NCBI GenBank assembly: GCA_903865435.1
Contig: CAIPJS010000052.1
Location: forward strand, 1-64,000
DNA: 64,000 nt
Direction: 5' to 3'
Source of the DNA: an uncultured Bacteroidota bacterium
GTDB lineage: Bacteria; Bacteroidota; Bacteroidia; Chitinophagales; Chitinophagaceae
The notes under the pieces are model-generated. The model saw only the letters and a list, made by a program, of their open reading frames with translations, ran no database searches and was not told the origin of the DNA. This document shows, in pieces, positions 1-8,790 of this stretch (its first letter is position 1; the number at the start of each line of letters is the position of its first letter). Made by a program: the position numbers and the translations under genes.

Positions 1-1
1 C

Positions 2-97
2 GAAGACGGACAAGACCAGATATGCGAAGTCATCACAAAATCGGTCTTACGATATAAAAACTCCTTAGAAAACCAGAAAAAGACAAATGCCAATTAG
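2..97 (+). CDS. C-terminal tail of a gene cut by the window edge
   Basis: An open frame enters from the left edge and ends at TAG (95-97), encoding about 31 charged residues that end in KKTNAN. It lies 44 bp before the MCE gene on the same strand. In many Bacteroidota an N-acetylmuramoyl-L-alanine amidase sits directly before this MCE/OstA pair, and a lysine-rich helical tail suits such an enzyme, but the visible part holds no diagnostic motif. The identity is inference from gene order only; that a coding tail exists is fairly likely. Confidence 0.45.
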   Translation, partial: EDGQDQICEVITKSVLRYKNSLENQKKTNAN

Positions 98-141
98 CTC
101 CCATTTTTTAGCTAATTTTACATCAAAGAAGAATTTATAAG

Positions 142-1146
142 ATGAAGGTATCCAATGAAACCAAGGTAGGTGCTTTAACCATAATAGCTATAACGCTTAT
201 CATTATAGGATTTGATTTTCTTAAGGGTAAAACCTTGTTTAAATCAGGGAATATTTTATATGCTAAATATGCTGATACAAAAGGTTTAATTGTATCTAAT
301 CCTGTATTTGTAAATGGATACCAAGTAGGTTCGGTATATGAAATTGAAAATCAAAAAGACAATTTATCTCAAATCATTGTTTCTGTTAAATTAAATGAGC
401 CTTATAAAATTCCAAGTAATTCAGTTGCAACCATACAAGATAACCCACTTGGCATTAGCAGTATGAGTATCGTATTGGGAAATGCAGCTACCATTTTTAA
501 ATCTGGAGATACCATTAAAACGGCTCCTGCTAATAGCTTACTAGGCGACTTTGTCAATACCCTATCACCATTAGGGGAACAAACTAAAAATGCCATTACA
601 TCTTTAGACAAAGTATTAAGTAACATTAATAAAGTTTTGGATGATAAAAACAAAGACAACCTAGAAGTTATTTTAGAAAATTTAGCCACCACCACAAAAA
701 ATTTAAATAGTTCCCTCAATTCTATAGAATCTATGTTGCAAAAACAAAATGGCTCTATTGCACAAACTTTTGACAATGTAAATAGTTTCACAAAAAACTT
801 GAACGACAACAATCAAAAGTTAAATAATATTATCACCAACTTAGATAGTGCTTCTAAAGCTGTTAAAGATGCCGACTTAAATAAAACCATCAAAACCATT
901 CAAGTGGCTGTGGCTAGTTTAAATATTAGTTTACAAAAATTAAACAATGGCAATGGCACTGCTGCTAAATTAATGAACGACAGCAGTTTTTACAATGAAC
1001 TACAAGGCACATTAAAAAGCATTAACACTTTAATTGATGATGTTAAGGTGCATCCTAAACGCTATATCAATATTTCCGTTTTCGGAAAAAAAGATAAGTC
1101 TACTCCATTGACCAAACCCTTGGCCGATTCATTAACACATGAATAA
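142..1146 (+). CDS. MlaD-family MCE-domain lipid transport protein
   Basis: Predicted inner-membrane-anchored, periplasmic subunit of an MCE phospholipid transport system. One membrane helix spans about residues 8-25, followed by an MCE domain at about 38-118 (the stretch with GLIVSNPVFVNGYQVG is the typical barrel core). The rest, to residue 334, is Asn/Lys-rich and helical, fitting the long needle or coil of MCE proteins. Its stop overlaps the start of the next gene by 8 bp, so the two are probably translationally coupled. No MlaE permease or MlaF ATPase is in the window, so partners must be encoded elsewhere. The ATG at 142 places the membrane helix correctly. The family call is firm; the transported lipid is not known. 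Confidence 0.88.
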   Translation: MKVSNETKVGALTIIAITLIIIGFDFLKGKTLFKSGNILYAKYADTKGLIVSNPVFVNGYQVGSVYEIENQKDNLSQIIVSVKLNEPYKIPSNSVATIQDNPLGISSMSIVLGNAATIFKSGDTIKTAPANSLLGDFVNTLSPLGEQTKNAITSLDKVLSNINKVLDDKNKDNLEVILENLATTTKNLNSSLNSIESMLQKQNGSIAQTFDNVNSFTKNLNDNNQKLNNIITNLDSASKAVKDADLNKTIKTIQVAVASLNISLQKLNNGNGTAAKLMNDSSFYNELQGTLKSINTLIDDVKVHPKRYINISVFGKKDKSTPLTKPLADSLTHE

Positions 1147-2782
1147 AATTGGTTTAATTATATTAAGCTTTGCTTTGTCCATTTACCAAGTAGGTGCACA
1201 AAACTCATCAGGTGTTAAGCCGCTCACTAATACACTATTTAAAGATACTACCCCAGCAGCACCCATAACCAATGGCGGCAAACTTATCGAATTCCTATCT
1301 TCCGAAACCTACAACGTGAAGAAAATGGATAGTATGGATTTTTTAGTTTTGGTGGGGCATGTGAAAATTAGACAAGGAAAAACTTTACTTTATGGAGATA
1401 GTTTAATTTTAAATACCACTAAAAATACTTTAGAAGGCTTTGGCCACATTCATATAAATGATGCAGATAGTGTTCAAACATATTCTGATTATTTAAAATA
1501 TTTAGGTGCTACCAAAAAAGCTTTTTTAAGAAAAAAAGTAAAACTGACTGATGGCAAGGGCATACTTACCACCGATTCCTTGGACTATGAAGTGGCCACA
1601 AAAATTGGAAGTTTCAAAAAGGGGGGTAAGATGGTTCGCAATCAAACAGTGCTTACCAGTAATGATGGTATCTATTATGGAGAAACCAGGGATGTGATAT
1701 TTAAAAATAAAGTAGAATTGGTGGATCCTGAAAATAAAATTATCACGGATACTTTAGAATACAACACTTATTCCCAATTGGCTAATTTTATCAGTCCTAG
1801 TAAGATAATTACTGGGTCTAGAACCATCACCACCAGCAATGGTAATTTTAATGTTGGCTTGAAACAGGGTTATTTGTATGATAGGTCTTTTATTGACGAC
1901 AGCACGTATCATTTTATAGCAGACGAAATGGCGGTAGATGATTCAGTAGGTACTGGTTTATTTAAAGGCAATGCTATTTATAGATCTAAGGATACACTTG
2001 GCTTTGATTTATTGGCTGGCAATATCAAAACGAATAAAATTAAAAGCATTTTGTTTGCCACTGAAAATCCATTGCTTTTAATCAAACAAAAAAGGGATAC
2101 CTTATACATCGCTGCAGATACCCTACACACAGGTAAAATAACAGACTTAACCAGAGCCATCCCTAAGGCAAGAGACAGTGTTGGTTTAATTAAAGACAGC
2201 AGTTTGGATAAATATTTTGAGGCCTATCATCATGTAAGAATTTATTCTGACTCTTTACAAGGCAAGGCAGATAGCTTATTTTATTCATTAAGTGATTCTA
2301 CCATTCGATTGTTGACCAACCCAATAGTTTGGGCCAATAACAATCAAATCACGGGCGATACCATTTATTTGCAAGTGAAAAATAAGAAACCCGATCAATT
2401 AAATGTGTTTAACAATGCATTTACCATTAATAAAATTGATACAACTGATTTTTTTAATCAATTAAAAGGAAATAGACTCAATGCCTGGTTTATAGATGGT
2501 GCCATTTCAAAAATGATTACCAAAGGCAATTCAGAAAATATATACTATGCCTTGGACAATGATAAAAAATTTATAGGTGTTAATCATTCCAATGCACAAA
2601 TCATTGAAATTACTTTTGAAAATAATGAACCTGCTAAAGTTGTTTTTAGGAATCAACTTGTAGGAAATATGTCACCCATTGGCCAAGTGCCTAAAGCCGA
2701 TTTAAAAATTAAAGGATTTAGATGGCAAGAAAATCTAAGGCCAAAAAGCAAAGCTGAATTAATTGGCAAAACAGTCAATTAA
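1139..2782 (+). CDS. OstA/LptA-like outer-membrane biogenesis protein
   Basis: A 547-residue exported protein. A signal peptide covers about residues 1-20, ending near VGAQ. The body is a run of short beta-rich units of the type seen in LptA and the LptD N-terminal domain (phrases such as GHVKIRQGKTLLYGDSLIL and TDTLEYNTYSQLANF recur at regular spacing). LptA-like jellyroll proteins bridge the periplasm and carry lipopolysaccharide. The protein lacks the large C-terminal barrel of full LptD, so it is probably a stand-alone bridge subunit. It overlaps the MCE gene by 8 bp, grouping two lipid-transport functions. Its stop shares the bases TTAA (2779-2782) with the convergent stop of prfB. Role inferred from family resemblance. 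Confidence 0.8.
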   Translation: MNKIGLIILSFALSIYQVGAQNSSGVKPLTNTLFKDTTPAAPITNGGKLIEFLSSETYNVKKMDSMDFLVLVGHVKIRQGKTLLYGDSLILNTTKNTLEGFGHIHINDADSVQTYSDYLKYLGATKKAFLRKKVKLTDGKGILTTDSLDYEVATKIGSFKKGGKMVRNQTVLTSNDGIYYGETRDVIFKNKVELVDPENKIITDTLEYNTYSQLANFISPSKIITGSRTITTSNGNFNVGLKQGYLYDRSFIDDSTYHFIADEMAVDDSVGTGLFKGNAIYRSKDTLGFDLLAGNIKTNKIKSILFATENPLLLIKQKRDTLYIAADTLHTGKITDLTRAIPKARDSVGLIKDSSLDKYFEAYHHVRIYSDSLQGKADSLFYSLSDSTIRLLTNPIVWANNNQITGDTIYLQVKNKKPDQLNVFNNAFTINKIDTTDFFNQLKGNRLNAWFIDGAISKMITKGNSENIYYALDNDKKFIGVNHSNAQIIEITFENNEPAKVVFRNQLVGNMSPIGQVPKADLKIKGFRWQENLRPKSKAELIGKTVN

Positions 2783-3862
2783 CCCTCTTTTTCCATCATT
2801 AAATAGGCTTTGATAAATCCATCTATCTCTCCATCCATTATAGGCCCTATATTACCCACTTCATAATCGGTACGGTGATCCTTAATCATTTTATAAGGAT
2901 GGAAAACATAAGAACGAATTTGACTACCCCACTCAATTTTTTTCTTATTGGCATTAGAAGCATTTAAAGCTTCTTGTTTTTTTCGCATTTCAGCTTCATA
3001 CAATCTGCTCTTCAACATCTTCATGGCAATCTCTCTATTCTCCCCTTGCGTTCTGGATTGTTGACATTCTACAATAATACCAGATGCATGTTTTAATCTT
3101 ACTGCAGTTTCTACTTTATTTACGTTCTGTCCACCTTTACCACCACTTCTATAAAACTCCCATTCAATATCGGCTGGGTTCACTACAATCTCAATGGTAT
3201 CATCAATCAAAGGATACACATAAACTGATGCAAAAGAAGTATGACGTCTCGCATTGCTATCAAATGGTGAAATTCTTACCAAACGATGCACACCCGATTC
3301 AGCTTTTAAAAACCCATAAGCAAAAGGGCCATCAAATTGTATAGTAGCCGATTTGATACCTGCTCCATCACCTTCTTGATAATCTAATGAACTTACAGTC
3401 CACCCTTGTTTTTCTCCATACATGGTATACATGCGCAATAACATTTCTGCCCAGTCCTGACTTTCGGTTCCGCCTGCACCTGGATTGATTTGTAAAATAG
3501 CTGGTAGTTCGTCTTCGGGCTGGTTTAAAGTACTTTTAAATTCAGCTTCTTCAATTGAAAGTATTGCTGTGTCAAAAGCCTCCTGTGTTTCTAATTCTGT
3601 CGCATCGCCTGCTTTCCAAAATTCAAATAATATTACAAAGTCTGCTAAATTGGATTCAACAGTTTGAAACATATTGATCCAATACTCATTCAATTTTATT
3701 TCTTTCATTGTGAAAGTAGCACGTGTGTTGTCATCCCAAAAACCAGGAGATAAGGACAATTGTTTATCTGTAGCTACTTTATAGAGTCGGTTATCGACGT
3801 CAAAGAAACCTCCTTAGGACACTTACTTGGTCCTTCATACGCTTTATCTGCTCAATAGTCAT
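2779..3862 (-). CDS. prfB: Peptide chain release factor 2, programmed +1 frameshift
   Basis: RF2 recognises UGA and UAA stop codons and triggers peptide release. The reading frame starts at ATG 3862, runs 20 codons and meets an in-frame TGA at 3802-3800. Slipping +1 at CTT (3805-3803) continues through GAC into 340 more codons, giving about 360 residues, the usual RF2 length. The slip site has the standard architecture: AGGAGG (3814-3809), three bases, CTT, TGA, C. The main part carries the stop-codon reading tripeptide SPF (in VRISPFDSNARRH) and the catalytic GGQ (in SGGKGGQNVNKVET). Low RF2 would favour frameshifting, giving autoregulation. A start at 3759 or later would lose the N-terminal helix. 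Only a 4-bp stop overlap separates it from the convergent OstA-like gene. Confidence 0.96.
3803..3814 (-). promoter_or_regulatory. Recoding signal of prfB (internal Shine-Dalgarno and slippery CTT)
   Basis: Reading the minus strand: AGGAGG, TTT, CTT, then TGA C. The purine hexamer sits three bases before the slippery Leu codon, the spacing known from other bacterial prfB genes. The protein sequence resumes perfectly in the +1 frame (residues LDVDNRLYK), which confirms that the site is used rather than being a sequencing error. Confidence 0.93.
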
Positions 3863-3869
3863 GTATGAT

Positions 3870-3906
3870 CAAGTTTAACATTACCCCTTTAAAAAGGGTG
3901 CAATGT
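3870..3906 (-). other. Hairpin between rnpB and prfB
   Basis: On the minus strand ACATT and ACCC pair with GGGT and AATGT around an A/T loop. It lies just after the RNase P RNA 3' end and a run of seven T. It could help to end rnpB or set the prfB leader; no T-run follows the hairpin itself. Confidence 0.35.
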
Positions 3907-3920
3907 GATTTATAAAAAAA

Positions 3921-4266
3921 GTACTACAAGCCTCGTAAGCCGGATTCTGTTTCTAAACTATCATTTATCTAGCCCCAACATTACTGGTGGGGTCTTGCTG
4001 CCTACCCTGGAACTTGAACGAGTCGTTCTTAAGCGCTCCTATACGTGGCATTACAGCACCCAAGGTTTGCCCTATAAAACAATTGCTTGTCTTATCCGTG
4101 CGCTCTTACAACACGTTTTCACCTTTTCCTCTTGCGAGGTAGTTATTTTCTGTGGCACTTTCTCTGTCCCGATTGCTCAAGACGCCGGCTATTCACCGGT
4201 GGGTTACCCTATGCTGTCCGGACTTTCCTTGGCAATTGCTTGCCACGATAGCTCGGGTTTGTAGTA
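3921..4266 (-). ncRNA. rnpB: RNase P RNA (catalytic subunit)
   Basis: This RNA cleaves 5' leaders from tRNA precursors. On the minus strand the conserved core is plain: GGAAAGTCCGGAC early in the molecule, AGAGAAAGTGCCACAGAAA in the middle, and ACAGAATCCGGCTTACGA near the 3' end. The two ends pair as helix P1 (CTACAA near 4264 with TTGTAG near 3925). The length of about 346 nt suits an A-type bacterial molecule. A -7 box TACCTTTG lies at 4277-4270, about 5-6 bases before the inferred 5' end, and a T-run follows the 3' end. Ends were placed by the P1 pairing and are good to a few bases. Any open frame across it is spurious. Confidence 0.95.
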
Positions 4267-4269
4267 ATG

Positions 4270-4277
4270 CAAAGGTA
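4270..4277 (-). promoter_or_regulatory. -7 promoter element of rnpB
   Basis: TACCTTTG on the minus strand matches the Bacteroidota consensus TAnnTTTG. A TTG lies about 16 bases further upstream as a possible -33 element. Its distance to the inferred RNase P RNA 5' end fits a transcription start. Confidence 0.6.
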
Positions 4278-4385
4278 AGTAAATAAAATTTGGCAAAAAT
4301 AACAACTTAATTAAGCCTATTGTATTCTGATATTCAAATAGATAAGTAAGTTGAATTGAATAAATCTACAAAAAAGAAAAAAGAA

Positions 4386-5423
4386 TTAGATGGATGAATA
4401 TTCAAAAAAGACTTCTGTGGCACCATATCCATAGAAATCGGAATATTGATTGATGAATTGTTTCACTCCTTTTTTCACTTTTAATAAATCATGGATTTCG
4501 GCTTTTAATTTGCCTTTACCAACCCCATGAATAAATACCATAGAAGGCAAATGATTCAATTGAGCCAATTCAAACCACTTTTCAAATTCCTCCAATTGAA
4601 ATTGCAATATTTCGGCATTGGTCAAATGACTGTATTGATCCATTATTTTTTCAATATGTAAATCCACCACCGAACGTGGTTTAGGAATATTTTGTTTTAT
4701 TTTACTTGCATCATAAATTTTATATCCAGCATTTCTTAAAACATCCATCGCAATATAATTGTCTTGGGCTTTAGCTGGATAGGTATCAAACAAAGGATAA
4801 CTGATCGTAGTTTGATTGTTGTCTTTTAAGATTTCGATTTTTTGAAATAACTGCTTTGCTTTAATTTTTAATTGGGTCTCAAAATGGGGTGCTTTTTGCT
4901 TATGTGACTCCGTCAAGGAAAAATCTATGCTCATACTTAAACCATCATTCACCGATGCAAAAGGAATATCATGTATGTAAAAATCGGTGAAAGCAGGAAC
5001 AGAAGAATCAATGGAAAAATCTACATGACTATGAAAAGCTTGCTCATATATGAACTGATAACCCACCCTAGTTCGATTGGATAAATAAATTTTTAAACTT
5101 TCTACAATTTCATCGTTAAAATCGTCTAAACTAAACTTAGGAATTAAATTGATCCAAACCCCGTCATCTTCTTTGGCATTATTTTTTTGAATCTTTTCTT
5201 TGGGAATTTGATCCACAAATATTTTTTGTGGAGCTATTTTTTCTGGGAATAATTTCTTTTCTGTAAACCTTTTAAAATACGGAAAATCAATTTGATCCAT
5301 ATAGGCCGGAAACTTTACGCCACGCACTTCTATCATCACCATGGTATCATTCATAATTTCTATGATTCTGCCTTCTTCATTGCTGTGTAATACTAAAATT
5401 TCATCCCCCACCTGATACTTCAT
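4386..5423 (-). CDS. DUF2027 and Smr-domain protein
   Basis: A 345-residue protein. The N-terminal part (about 1-60, starting MKYQVGDEILVLHSNEEGRI) matches the DUF2027 beta domain found with Smr domains in Bacteroidota. The C-terminal part holds an Smr domain with VDLH at 253-256 and HGVGKGKL at 299-306, the two signature motifs. Smr domains occur in MutS2 and in stand-alone nucleases that act on branched DNA or on mRNA of stalled ribosomes. There is no MutS2 ATPase part here, so the target is unknown. Last gene of a minus-strand group, 11 bp after the permease. Family is clear; function is inference. Confidence 0.85.
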   Translation of the reverse strand: MKYQVGDEILVLHSNEEGRIIEIMNDTMVMIEVRGVKFPAYMDQIDFPYFKRFTEKKLFPEKIAPQKIFVDQIPKEKIQKNNAKEDDGVWINLIPKFSLDDFNDEIVESLKIYLSNRTRVGYQFIYEQAFHSHVDFSIDSSVPAFTDFYIHDIPFASVNDGLSMSIDFSLTESHKQKAPHFETQLKIKAKQLFQKIEILKDNNQTTISYPLFDTYPAKAQDNYIAMDVLRNAGYKIYDASKIKQNIPKPRSVVDLHIEKIMDQYSHLTNAEILQFQLEEFEKWFELAQLNHLPSMVFIHGVGKGKLKAEIHDLLKVKKGVKQFINQYSDFYGYGATEVFFEYSSI

Positions 5424-5434
5424 ACAGAAATGTA

Positions 5435-7141
5435 TTAAACGTTTTCTTCCTTTGACAACAAACTGTTTTTACGGCCATAAAAGCTGTATAAAATTAAACC
5501 AATAATCATCCAACAAAAAAACCACAACCAACTTACTGGAGGAATTTCAATCATCAAATACAAACAACACAATGCGCCAATAATTGGGATAATAGAGAAT
5601 TGATGTAAATATGTAAAAACAGATACAATGATTAATATAAAGATGAAAATTAAAAATAAAAATTCTTGAAAATTTTGTATCGTAAAATTGACCACATCTT
5701 CTTGTATTCTATTTTTTGCAAAATAAATAAATACGATAGATAGCAAGGGTATAATATATTTACCATTAATATAAGGCAATCTAAAGGCTTGTTTAATTCC
5801 GGTAGGCGCCATTTTAGGTAATGCCAAAACACCAAAGCAAACCAGTACAAAGGCAAATAAAGTACCAATACTTGTTAGATCGGTCATTCTACTAATGGAC
5901 ATAAATAAAGATGGAATGCCAACAAAAAATCCTGTAACAATTGTTGCAAATCCTGGTGTACCAAATTTAGGATGTACCTTAGAAAATTTCTTTGGCAACA
6001 AACCATCCCTACTCATACTCATCCAAATTCGTGGTTGTCCCAATTGAAACACCAACAATACACTGGTGGTAGCCACTACGGCACTTATAGAAATTATGTA
6101 ACCAATCTTATGTAGTCCCAATCTTTCAAATACAAAAGCCAATGGATCATCTACTTTTAATTCGGTATAATGTACCATACCTGTAAGTACCAAGGCAATC
6201 AGTATATATAAGACGGTACAAATAATCAAAGAATAAATCATACCCCTGGGCAAATCTCTTTGTGGATTTTTACATTCTTCAGCAGTAGTTGAAATGGCAT
6301 CAAAACCAATATAGGCATAAAATACTGCCGAAACTCCGGCCAATACACCCGTAAAACCATTGGGTAAAAATGGATCCCAATTTTTTATATCCACGTAATA
6401 AAAACCTAAAATAATTACAAATACAATAACGATGATTTTAAAAATCACCATAAAGTTGGTGCTCTTTTTACTTTCTTTAATACCAATGTATGCCAACATA
6501 GTAATTAATGCAACAATAATAAAAGCTGGGACATTTAGAATCATTTTCCATGACCCAATCATAGGTGCATTTTGCATCGCATCATAACCAATACGCGCTA
6601 ACTTGCTAAATGTGGCTTCCTTCCCGCCTGCTGCTAAATGCTGTAATGCCTCATCATAGCCCTGTTGCGCTTGATCGTAATTGGTAGACAACCACCCAGG
6701 AAGATGAATATGGAACCCTTCTAATAAATTTACAAAATAACCACTCCAACTAATGGCCACCACAATATTCCCAATAGCATATTCTAATATTAATGCCCAA
6801 CCAATAATCCAAGCTATTAATTCTCCAAAAGTAACATACGCATAAGTATAAGCACTTCCTGCAATGGGAACTCTGCTTGCAAATTCAGCATAGCATAAAG
6901 CACTAAAACCACATGTTATGGCTGTGATAACAAATAATAAAGAAATACCTGGTCCTCCGTGAAAAGCGGCAGTACCAATGGTTGAAAAAATACCGGCGCC
7001 CACTACAGCGGCAATGCCCATGAATGTTAAATCTTTGACACCTAATACTCTTTTCAACCCAGATCCACTGTGTCCATCACTTAATCCTAATGCAGCATCT
7101 TCTACAATTTTATCAATTGATTTCTTCCTAAATAAATTCAT
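5435..7141 (-). CDS. APC-family amino-acid permease (cationic amino-acid transporter type)
   Basis: A 568-residue inner-membrane transporter with at least twelve hydrophobic helices. The first helix carries GIAAVVGAGIFSTIG, the substrate-binding glycine motif of APC transporters, and GFDAISTTAEE marks helix 6 of the CAT subgroup. A loop of about 60 residues with an Ala/Gln-rich stretch lies between early helices. It probably moves amino acids by proton symport or exchange; the substrate cannot be read from the sequence. It sits 12 bp after the prenyl synthase and 11 bp before the Smr gene, so the three are probably co-transcribed although their roles seem unrelated. Confidence 0.9.
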   Translation of the reverse strand: MNLFRKKSIDKIVEDAALGLSDGHSGSGLKRVLGVKDLTFMGIAAVVGAGIFSTIGTAAFHGGPGISLLFVITAITCGFSALCYAEFASRVPIAGSAYTYAYVTFGELIAWIIGWALILEYAIGNIVVAISWSGYFVNLLEGFHIHLPGWLSTNYDQAQQGYDEALQHLAAGGKEATFSKLARIGYDAMQNAPMIGSWKMILNVPAFIIVALITMLAYIGIKESKKSTNFMVIFKIIVIVFVIILGFYYVDIKNWDPFLPNGFTGVLAGVSAVFYAYIGFDAISTTAEECKNPQRDLPRGMIYSLIICTVLYILIALVLTGMVHYTELKVDDPLAFVFERLGLHKIGYIISISAVVATTSVLLVFQLGQPRIWMSMSRDGLLPKKFSKVHPKFGTPGFATIVTGFFVGIPSLFMSISRMTDLTSIGTLFAFVLVCFGVLALPKMAPTGIKQAFRLPYINGKYIIPLLSIVFIYFAKNRIQEDVVNFTIQNFQEFLFLIFIFILIIVSVFTYLHQFSIIPIIGALCCLYLMIEIPPVSWLWFFCWMIIGLILYSFYGRKNSLLSKEENV

Positions 7142-7153
7142 TATTTCAAAGGA

Positions 7154-8119
7154 TTATTGATTTCTATTCATTAAATAATTAGCCAATTCAATCAATGGCT
7201 TTTTTCGATCACTGGTAACGTCTATTGTTTCTAAATGTTCAAATGCTTGTTTTAGATATTTGGCTTTAAGTGCTTCTGCCCAGGTATCTACTTCGCATTG
7301 TTTAAAGATGGTAAGTACTTTTTCTACCTTGTCCTCATCATTTGATTTTAACAATGCTTCCAAATCATTTTTTTGATCTTTATTGGCTACTTCTAGTGCG
7401 TGTATCAATAAAAATGTTTTTTTATTTTGTTTGATGTCGCCTCCTGGTTCTTTTCCAAAAATAGCAGCGTCGCCAAATGCATCTAAATAATCATCTTGCA
7501 CTTGAAAAGCAATGCCAATATTTTTTCCAAATTCATACAAGTGTTTACAATTGGACGCACTTGCCCCACCAATAATTGCGCCCATTTCTAAACTGGCAGC
7601 CAACAATACAGATGTTTTTAAAGTGATCATATAAATGTACTCGTCCATGGACACTTTTTCCATTTTGGAATAATCCATATCTAATTGTTGCCCTTCACAA
7701 ACTTCTTTTGCAGTCGTATTAAATAATTGCAAAATTTTAGACAAATGTGCCGATTGTATTTTTTGCAAATATTCATACGCTCTAATGAGCATTACATCAC
7801 CTACTAATAAGGCAGTATTACTATCATATTTTGTATGCACCGTTGCTTTTCCTCTTCTTAATGATGCATCATCCATCATATCATCATGTACCAAGGAAAA
7901 ATTATGAAACAATTCTACCGCATTGGCTAACTGATAAGCATCCTCATTAATTTCATTAAATAGTTCATTCCCTAATAAACATAGTACAGGTCTTATTCTT
8001 TTACCTCCAATATTTAGGAAATATTCACCTGGCTCATACAAGCTAGCAGGACTAGCTGGGAAATGATTCGCATCAAACCCCTTGTTAAAATTTACTACTA
8101 AATCTTTAAAACTATGCAT
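7154..8119 (-). CDS. Polyprenyl diphosphate synthase (trans-type)
   Basis: Condenses isopentenyl diphosphate with an allylic diphosphate to make C15-C20 or longer prenyl diphosphates for quinones, carotenoids or lipid carriers. Both aspartate-rich motifs are present: DDMMD at residues 79-83 (with LRRG shortly after) and DDYLD at 209-213, and GGKRIRP near residue 38 binds isopentenyl diphosphate. Length 321 residues, normal for the family. A bulky Phe-Ser-Leu-Val stretch lies just before the first motif, but product length cannot be called safely. First gene of the minus-strand trio with the permease and Smr protein. Confidence 0.93.
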   Translation of the reverse strand: MHSFKDLVVNFNKGFDANHFPASPASLYEPGEYFLNIGGKRIRPVLCLLGNELFNEINEDAYQLANAVELFHNFSLVHDDMMDDASLRRGKATVHTKYDSNTALLVGDVMLIRAYEYLQKIQSAHLSKILQLFNTTAKEVCEGQQLDMDYSKMEKVSMDEYIYMITLKTSVLLAASLEMGAIIGGASASNCKHLYEFGKNIGIAFQVQDDYLDAFGDAAIFGKEPGGDIKQNKKTFLLIHALEVANKDQKNDLEALLKSNDEDKVEKVLTIFKQCEVDTWAEALKAKYLKQAFEHLETIDVTSDRKKPLIELANYLMNRNQ

Positions 8120-8248
8120 ACTACAAACCTAAACATATTTCGCAAGATTCCCTATAGTCCATAAACCAAGTTTTAAAAAAATCTAGTTTTTTGCCATTCA
8201 CTTTTTAACATTTAACCCTTAAATTTGCTTACCCCCAAAAAGAACCCA

Positions 8249-8770
8249 ATGACAAAAAAGCAGTTATTTTTTATCTTATTAAGTATTAGTGTTTTTCAAA
8301 TAGTCCATGCACAAAATATTACCCCCGATACTGCCATCAATAGAAATTTGCATCTTTATGCAGATGGATATACCAAGGCCATTGGTGTAAAAATGTATCC
8401 AGGATCCCTCACTTATAAAAGCTTTTACAATCCCACCAAAGCCATTGAATCATCAGGTTATATCACTTTAGATGGTTTATGGTTATCTATTGTAAATGAA
8501 ATATACACGCCCATCAAGGACGATGACCAATTGACTTGGTTTTATGGATATGGCGGTCATTTAGGAATTTGGAGTGAAGAATGGAGAAGAAAAAATAATT
8601 ATACCGACAAGTCTAATATTTCTGTTGGGATAGATGGCATTCTTGGTCTAGATTACAAATTAAAAAATACCCCAATTAATTTGAGTATTGATTGGCAACC
8701 TTCTTTTAGTTTGATTCAAACTTATTTTAAAAATCAAGGGGGAATTGGAATTAGGTATACGTTTAAATAA
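8249..8770 (+). CDS. Small exported protein, unknown function
   Basis: 173 residues from ATG 8249. This start gives a clean signal peptide (MTKKQLFFILL... ending VHA at residue 21); an in-frame TTG 24 bases earlier would add eight residues before it and is unlikely. The mature part is rich in Tyr, Trp and Gly with alternating hydrophobic residues and ends GIGIRYTFK, a C-terminus typical of outer-membrane beta-barrels. It resembles the small outer-membrane or periplasmic hypothetical proteins common in Bacteroidota. Stand-alone gene that converges on ftsY with a 20-bp gap. Confidence 0.7.
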   Translation: MTKKQLFFILLSISVFQIVHAQNITPDTAINRNLHLYADGYTKAIGVKMYPGSLTYKSFYNPTKAIESSGYITLDGLWLSIVNEIYTPIKDDDQLTWFYGYGGHLGIWSEEWRRKNNYTDKSNISVGIDGILGLDYKLKNTPINLSIDWQPSFSLIQTYFKNQGGIGIRYTFK

Positions 8771-8790
8771 CCTAAGTATAATCATATAGC

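Noticed and set aside
3905..4264. Open reading frame of 119 codons on the plus strand
   Set aside because: It lies wholly across RNase P RNA on the other strand; the RNA has all conserved motifs.
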